Notes under the pieces: generated by a model
What the model saw: only the letters and a program-made list of their open reading frames with translations
Databases searched by the model: none
Told to the model about the DNA's origin: nothing
Source of the DNA: Limousia pullorum
Lineage (GTDB): Bacteria; Bacillota; Clostridia; Oscillospirales; Acutalibacteraceae
Assembly (NCBI GenBank): GCA_018714545.1
Contig: DVNG01000024.1
Coordinates: 1 to 8,676 of the forward strand
Length of the DNA: 8,676 nt
Direction: 5' to 3'
Made by a program: the position numbers and the translations under genes
Shown here: positions 5,294-8,676 of the stretch, one piece after another
How positions within the stretch are numbered: the first letter of the stretch is position 1
How the letters are laid out: the number at the start of each line of letters is the position of its first letter

Positions 5294-6072
5294 TTAAAAA
5301 AGTATTGACCATCGCCGGTTCCGATTGCAGCGGAGGAGCCGGTATTCAGGCTGATATAAAGACAATTACCGTTCATAAAATGTACGCCATGAGCGTTATC
5401 ACAGCTTTGACAGCTCAGAATACCACAGGTGTTTACGGCGTTATGGAGGCAACTCCCGAGTTTGTAGCCCAGCAGATTGACTGCGTGTTCAACGATATAA
5501 GACCGGACAGCGTGAAAATCGGCATGGTTTCAAATAAAGACATTATAAAGGTGATTGCCGATAAGCTTAGAGAGTACAAGGCGGAAAATATTGTGGTTGA
5601 CCCGGTTATGATTTCCACCAGCGGAAGCCGTTTGATGTCCGAGGACGCTTCTCAGATGCTTATAAATGAGCTTTTGCCATTGGGCAGAGTTATAACCCCG
5701 AACCTCCACGAGGCTCAGGCTCTCTGCGGCTTTGAGATAAAAAGCCACGAGGATATGAAAAATGCAGCTGTTAAAATAAACGAAATGACAGGGGCAAATG
5801 TTTTGGTTAAAGGCGGACACCTTGAGGATACCGCCGACGATTTGCTCTATGGTGACGGCAAGTTTTATGTGTTCCCCGGTGAGAGAATAGACAATCCAAA
5901 CACCCACGGAACAGGATGTACACTTTCCTCAGCCATAGCCTGTAACCTTGCCGCAGGAAAAAGCCTTGAAGAAAGCGTAAAATGCGCCAAGGAATACATA
6001 ACAGGAGCTTTGAAAGTAAACTTCGACTTAGGCAAAGGCAGCGGCCCCCTTATGCACAATTATCTTTTGTGA
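5290..6072 (+). CDS. thiD: Hydroxymethylpyrimidine / phosphomethylpyrimidine kinase ThiD
   Basis: 260 residues in the ribokinase fold, normal for ThiD. It phosphorylates HMP, and then HMP-P from ThiC, to HMP pyrophosphate, the ThiE substrate. Recognisable parts are the N-terminal substrate loop LTIAGSDCSGGAGIQADIKT (6-25), SVKIGM near 75-80, the VVDPVM segment near 100, VITPN near 134-138, and the catalytic anion hole HGTGCTLSSAIA with GTGC at 207-210 (Cys210). The start ATG overlaps the previous stop as ATGA, so no strong separate ribosome binding site is needed. It is the last gene of the operon and is followed by a clear intrinsic terminator. Confidence 0.96.
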   Translation: MIKKVLTIAGSDCSGGAGIQADIKTITVHKMYAMSVITALTAQNTTGVYGVMEATPEFVAQQIDCVFNDIRPDSVKIGMVSNKDIIKVIADKLREYKAENIVVDPVMISTSGSRLMSEDASQMLINELLPLGRVITPNLHEAQALCGFEIKSHEDMKNAAVKINEMTGANVLVKGGHLEDTADDLLYGDGKFYVFPGERIDNPNTHGTGCTLSSAIACNLAAGKSLEESVKCAKEYITGALKVNFDLGKGSGPLMHNYLL

Positions 6073-6095
6073 TTTTAAAATTTAATACATATTTG

Positions 6096-6122
6096 CAGCG
6101 TCGGAAACGGCGCTGTTTTTTT
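6096..6122 (+). terminator. Intrinsic terminator of the thiamine operon
   Basis: An 8-bp stem, CAGCGTCG (6096-6103) with CGGCGCTG (6108-6115) including one T-G pair, is capped by a GAAA tetraloop and followed by seven T (6116-6122). It lies 23 bases after the thiD stop. Confidence 0.93.
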
Positions 6123-6188
6123 ATTTGAAGTTAGTCTGTATATTCTGTGAAGATTTACTAAATAATTATTGTAAGACTGAGATTTTTG

Positions 6189-6216
6189 TTGTTTTTCGGC
6201 AAAATGATGATATAAT
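6189..6216 (+). promoter_or_regulatory. Promoter of the DUF885 lipoprotein gene
   Basis: A perfect TATAAT (6211-6216) with a TGN extension (TG at 6208-6209), preceded at 16 bases by TTGTTT (6189-6194). It sits after the thiamine terminator, so the downstream gene is an independent unit. Confidence 0.55.
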
Positions 6217-6267
6217 TATTTATAACTATATAGGTATTGCGTGATTATAAGGAAAGGGTTGATTTTA

Positions 6268-8094
6268 TTGAAGAAAAAAATCTCGGGGGAAGCTTTTAAA
6301 AAGGCTTTGGCTCTGCTTCTCTGTGTGATAATGGCTTTTGGTTTTTCCGGGTGCAATCTGATAGGTATGACCGGAATGATTACAGATGTTTTGCTTAACC
6401 AGGGAACTCAGGAGGAGTTTGAAGAGCTGGTGGAAACAATGGCTGTGGAATCCGCCGAAAGCTCATATATGACCACACATATTATGATGGAAAATCCGGA
6501 GGATTACGGCGTTGATAAAAGCCTTTGTCCTTTGGAATTGTCCCCTCATTTTGACGACAGCACATGGGAGGAAGGCAAGGAATCACTTGAATATATGAAA
6601 TCCGAGCTGAAGAGATACAATCCGAAAACCTTGTCGAATGATATGCAGGCGATTTATTATTATCTGGAATTTTATATCGACTCTTCTTTAAGGCTCAGCC
6701 AGGATGAGTTCAGATATTACGGCTGCGCATTTGAGTCAATCAGCGGAATACATGCCCAGCTGCCCAGCATTTTGTCCGAATGGGATTTCCGTTCGGAACA
6801 GGATATAAAGGATTTAATAGAGATTATCAGGGACATTCCCGCCTATATTGATTCACTGATAGATTACACAGAAATTCAGGTGAGCAGAAAGGAATGGACT
6901 GGAGACGCCCAGGAGGTTGCCGACTACTGTCAGGACATAATCGACCAGGGCGAGGATTGCTCCATGCTTCAGGGAATGCTTAATAATATTAAAAAGGTTG
7001 ATTTGACCGAGGAACAGCTTGACCAGTATACAAAAGAGATTACCGAGGTTTACAACGACTGCATTATACCTGCATATCAGAGTATAATCGACGAGATGAA
7101 AAGCATAGATGAAAGCGTTCAGCCCAGAAGTATTTGGGAGCTTGAGTACGGTCAGGAATATTACGAAGCCCTGTTTTATTCCCAGACAAGTGTGGACGAG
7201 GATATCGACGATATTGTAAGAGAGCTGAACAGTCTCAGACAGCAGGTTTTGTATCAGCTTCAGATGATTATATATGAAAATCCCCAGCTTGCCACAACTT
7301 TGGGAGAGGATATAACAACAGGCTTTAGCAGTTATGAAGAAATAATAGAGTATTTAAAGGGAAGATACCAGGAGGATTTCCCTGCAATAGATTTTCCGGA
7401 CTATGTTGCCGACCCGCTGGAAGAGGATATGGAGGTTGAGGGAGTTGCGGCGTACTTTGTTATTCCTGCCCTTGACCAATCTTCACCTATGAAAATACGA
7501 GTAAATACAAGCTCCCAAAGCGATGTGTCCTCGGCAAGCACCTTTACCACAATAGCTCACGAGGGTGTTCCTGGACATATGTACCAGACCGCTTATTCCT
7601 ATGAGAATTTAAGTCCATGGGCAAATATTCTCTGTGGCTTTACCGGATATACAGAGGGTTATGCGACATATGTTGAATTATACAGCCTGCAATATCTTTC
7701 CGATGTTGAGGGTATTTCCGATGATGACCTGAACTTTTTAAGACTTTATAATATGTACGACTATTTCACAGTGGCTTATCTTGATATTCAGGTAAACTAT
7801 CACGGCATGACATTGGAGGAAATGGCAGCAGAGCTGGGATATTCCGTAAATGATGCGGAAACCCTGCAGCCTGTGTATGACCAGCTTGTATACAATCCTG
7901 GAATATTCCTGCCATATTATATAGGCTTTTTGGAGTTTTACCAGCTGAGAGAGGACGCACAACAGGCGTTAGGTTCAAAGTTTGACGATAAGTCTTTCCA
8001 CGAGGCAATCCTAAAAAGCGGTTCAGTGCCCTTTAACGTAGTTGAACAAAACGTAGAGGAATATATATCCTCAAAACAGTTTGCAGCAGCATAA
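6268..8094 (+). CDS. DUF885 family lipoprotein, probable zinc-dependent peptidase-like protein
   Basis: 608 residues from TTG 6268, preferred over GTG 6241 because GGAAAGGG (6251-6258) is well spaced before it and the product then begins with a standard lipoprotein signal. That signal has a Lys-rich start (KKK, residues 2-4), a hydrophobic core ALALLLCVIMAFGF (13-26) and the lipobox FSGC with Cys29. The protein should therefore be anchored on the outer face of the cytoplasmic membrane. The long helical, acidic body ends in the DUF885 signature HEGVPGH (431-437), followed by GYTEGYATY with Glu463. These are likely two His and one Glu metal ligands, as in gluzincin-type peptidases. DUF885 proteins fall in the metallopeptidase-like group, but their substrates are poorly known. 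The gene is monocistronic, with its own promoter and terminator. Confidence 0.9.
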   Translation: MKKKISGEAFKKALALLLCVIMAFGFSGCNLIGMTGMITDVLLNQGTQEEFEELVETMAVESAESSYMTTHIMMENPEDYGVDKSLCPLELSPHFDDSTWEEGKESLEYMKSELKRYNPKTLSNDMQAIYYYLEFYIDSSLRLSQDEFRYYGCAFESISGIHAQLPSILSEWDFRSEQDIKDLIEIIRDIPAYIDSLIDYTEIQVSRKEWTGDAQEVADYCQDIIDQGEDCSMLQGMLNNIKKVDLTEEQLDQYTKEITEVYNDCIIPAYQSIIDEMKSIDESVQPRSIWELEYGQEYYEALFYSQTSVDEDIDDIVRELNSLRQQVLYQLQMIIYENPQLATTLGEDITTGFSSYEEIIEYLKGRYQEDFPAIDFPDYVADPLEEDMEVEGVAAYFVIPALDQSSPMKIRVNTSSQSDVSSASTFTTIAHEGVPGHMYQTAYSYENLSPWANILCGFTGYTEGYATYVELYSLQYLSDVEGISDDDLNFLRLYNMYDYFTVAYLDIQVNYHGMTLEEMAAELGYSVNDAETLQPVYDQLVYNPGIFLPYYIGFLEFYQLREDAQQALGSKFDDKSFHEAILKSGSVPFNVVEQNVEEYISSKQFAAA

Positions 8095-8118
8095 GTTGAA
8101 TTTTATAAAATAGTATTT

Positions 8119-8169
8119 AAAAGCGTTTAGAATTCGTTGATTTCAATGAATTTTAAACGCTTTTTATTT
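8119..8169. terminator. Long, probably bidirectional intrinsic terminator
   Basis: A 17-bp stem runs from AAAAGCGTTTAGAATTC (8119-8135) to GAATTTTAAACGCTTTT (8148-8164), with one G-T pair. The loop can add TTGA/TCAA pairing. T residues continue to 8169 on the + strand and the A-run at the 5' side gives a shorter tail on the - strand. It lies 25 bases after the lipoprotein stop. Confidence 0.92.
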
Positions 8170-8443
8170 TTGACTAATATACAAAATTGTTTTTTGGTGT
8201 ATTTATAGAAATTTTGAAATGTTTTTTTGCTATTTAGTACAATCAATTCTGATAAGTCTATAATTTACTGATATATTTTAATATTTCAATTATGCAAAAA
8301 AAGCGAATGTAAAAAATGGTTTAACAAACTTTTTGAATTGGAAGTATCTCTTGTAAAAGAATTGTAAAACAATATTATTATAAAAATTAAAGGGATCTCT
8401 CGAAGGGTTTTTGAATTCTTTTGTATGATATTGCTTGATATAA
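8170..8443. other. AT-rich intergenic region with a weak rightward promoter candidate
   Basis: No gene, structured RNA or repeat was recognised. It ends at an in-frame TAA (8441-8443) before the signal-peptide frame. SD-like AAAGGGA (8389-8395) and GAAGGG (8402-8407) occur, but neither is spaced for the downstream frame. Confidence 0.5.
8351..8378 (+). promoter_or_regulatory. Candidate promoter for the gene at the right edge
   Basis: TTGTAA (8351-8356), 16 bases, then TATTAT (8373-8378). A transcript would start near 8385, about 65 bases before the signal-peptide frame. The region is very AT-rich, so chance matches are likely. Confidence 0.3.
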
Positions 8444-8449
8444 ACCTAT

Positions 8450-8676
8450 AAAAAAGCTTTAAGTGCTTTTTTGTGCTTTGTTTTGGCTTTTGAAAGTCTT
8501 AGTATTGCAGCTGCTGTCGATGAGCCGGACAATAGTGACAAACAGCAAACCATAGCCGTAAAGGATATATCCGGAAATAACAATCTCGTATTCTCTATAG
8601 CCGGTATGGAGGAAACTCAGGATGAGCTTGCGTATAATCTGAGCTTGGATTTTATGGTTGAAAATCCTCAGGGTGA
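8450..8676 (+). CDS. Secreted protein of unknown function, 5' end without a normal start codon, cut by window edge
   Basis: From 8450 an open frame reads KKALSAFLCFVLAFESLSIA followed by AAVDEPD, a classic Sec signal peptide (Lys pair, hydrophobic core, Ala-rich cleavage region). It then continues as a polar, acidic mature protein to the right edge. In this frame a TAA lies at 8441-8443 and only ACC and TAT stand between it and the two Lys codons, so no ATG or GTG is available. The first usable codon is TTG at 8471, which would delete the positive n-region. The bases at 8448-8455 are exactly what an ATG followed by two AAA codons would become if the G were lost. No ribosome binding site sits at the right distance. 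It may be a pseudogene, a sequencing or assembly error, or a start I cannot see. The mature part (about 50 residues seen) matches no family I know. Confidence 0.55.

Noticed and set aside
5530..5907. A 125-codon open frame on the minus strand inside thiD
   Set aside because: It lies antisense to a gene with intact kinase motifs, has no convincing family features, and such frames are common opposite coding sequence.
6241..6267. GTG 6241 as start of the DUF885 protein
   Set aside because: It has only a weak upstream AGGT, and would place nine extra residues before a standard lipoprotein signal. TTG 6268 has a better ribosome binding site.

Overview
The window looks like chromosomal DNA from a low-to-moderate GC anaerobic Firmicute, most likely a Ruminococcus-like member of the class Clostridia (inference). 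The reasons are the UPF0297/IreB gene, a short ThiC of the anaerobe type, an ECF sigma factor fused to a membrane anchor and a Thr/Glu-rich linker, AGGAGG-type ribosome binding sites, and AT-rich intergenic DNA. No tRNA, rRNA, CRISPR array, insertion sequence or phage gene was seen.

Left part (1-1711). A leftward operon runs off the left edge. Its main gene is an ECF-type sigma factor (start at 1226). A transmembrane helix, a Thr/Glu-rich linker and an outward-facing domain, cut by the window edge, are fused behind the sigma regions. One or two very small ORFs precede it, and the second overlaps the sigma start codon. A candidate ECF-type promoter lies at 1461-1489, which would fit autoregulation. 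The gap then holds a rightward promoter for the next operon.

Region 1661-2265. A short rightward operon encodes IreB (UPF0297), a small regulatory phosphoprotein, and a 96-residue protein of unknown function starting with GTG.

Region 2279-6122. A thiamine (vitamin B1) operon: strong promoter, TPP riboswitch, intrinsic terminator used as attenuator, an unusually hairpin-rich leader, then thiC, thiE, a HAD-family phosphatase gene and thiD, closed by a GAAA-loop terminator. thiE-HAD-thiD are joined by ATGA overlaps. ThiC makes HMP-P, ThiD phosphorylates HMP-P to HMP-PP, and ThiE joins HMP-PP to thiazole phosphate to give thiamine monophosphate. The HAD enzyme is a candidate thiamine-monophosphate phosphatase (inference). 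No thiazole-branch gene (thiS/F/G/H) and no thiM lies in the operon.

Region 6189-8169. A single gene encodes a DUF885 lipoprotein with an HEGVPGH putative metal site, with its own promoter and a long, possibly bidirectional terminator.

Right edge (8170-8676). About 280 bases of AT-rich non-coding DNA lead to the first part of a secreted-protein gene. Its signal peptide can be read in frame, but there is no normal start codon. The sequence matches an ATG that has lost its G, so this gene may be damaged or mis-sequenced.
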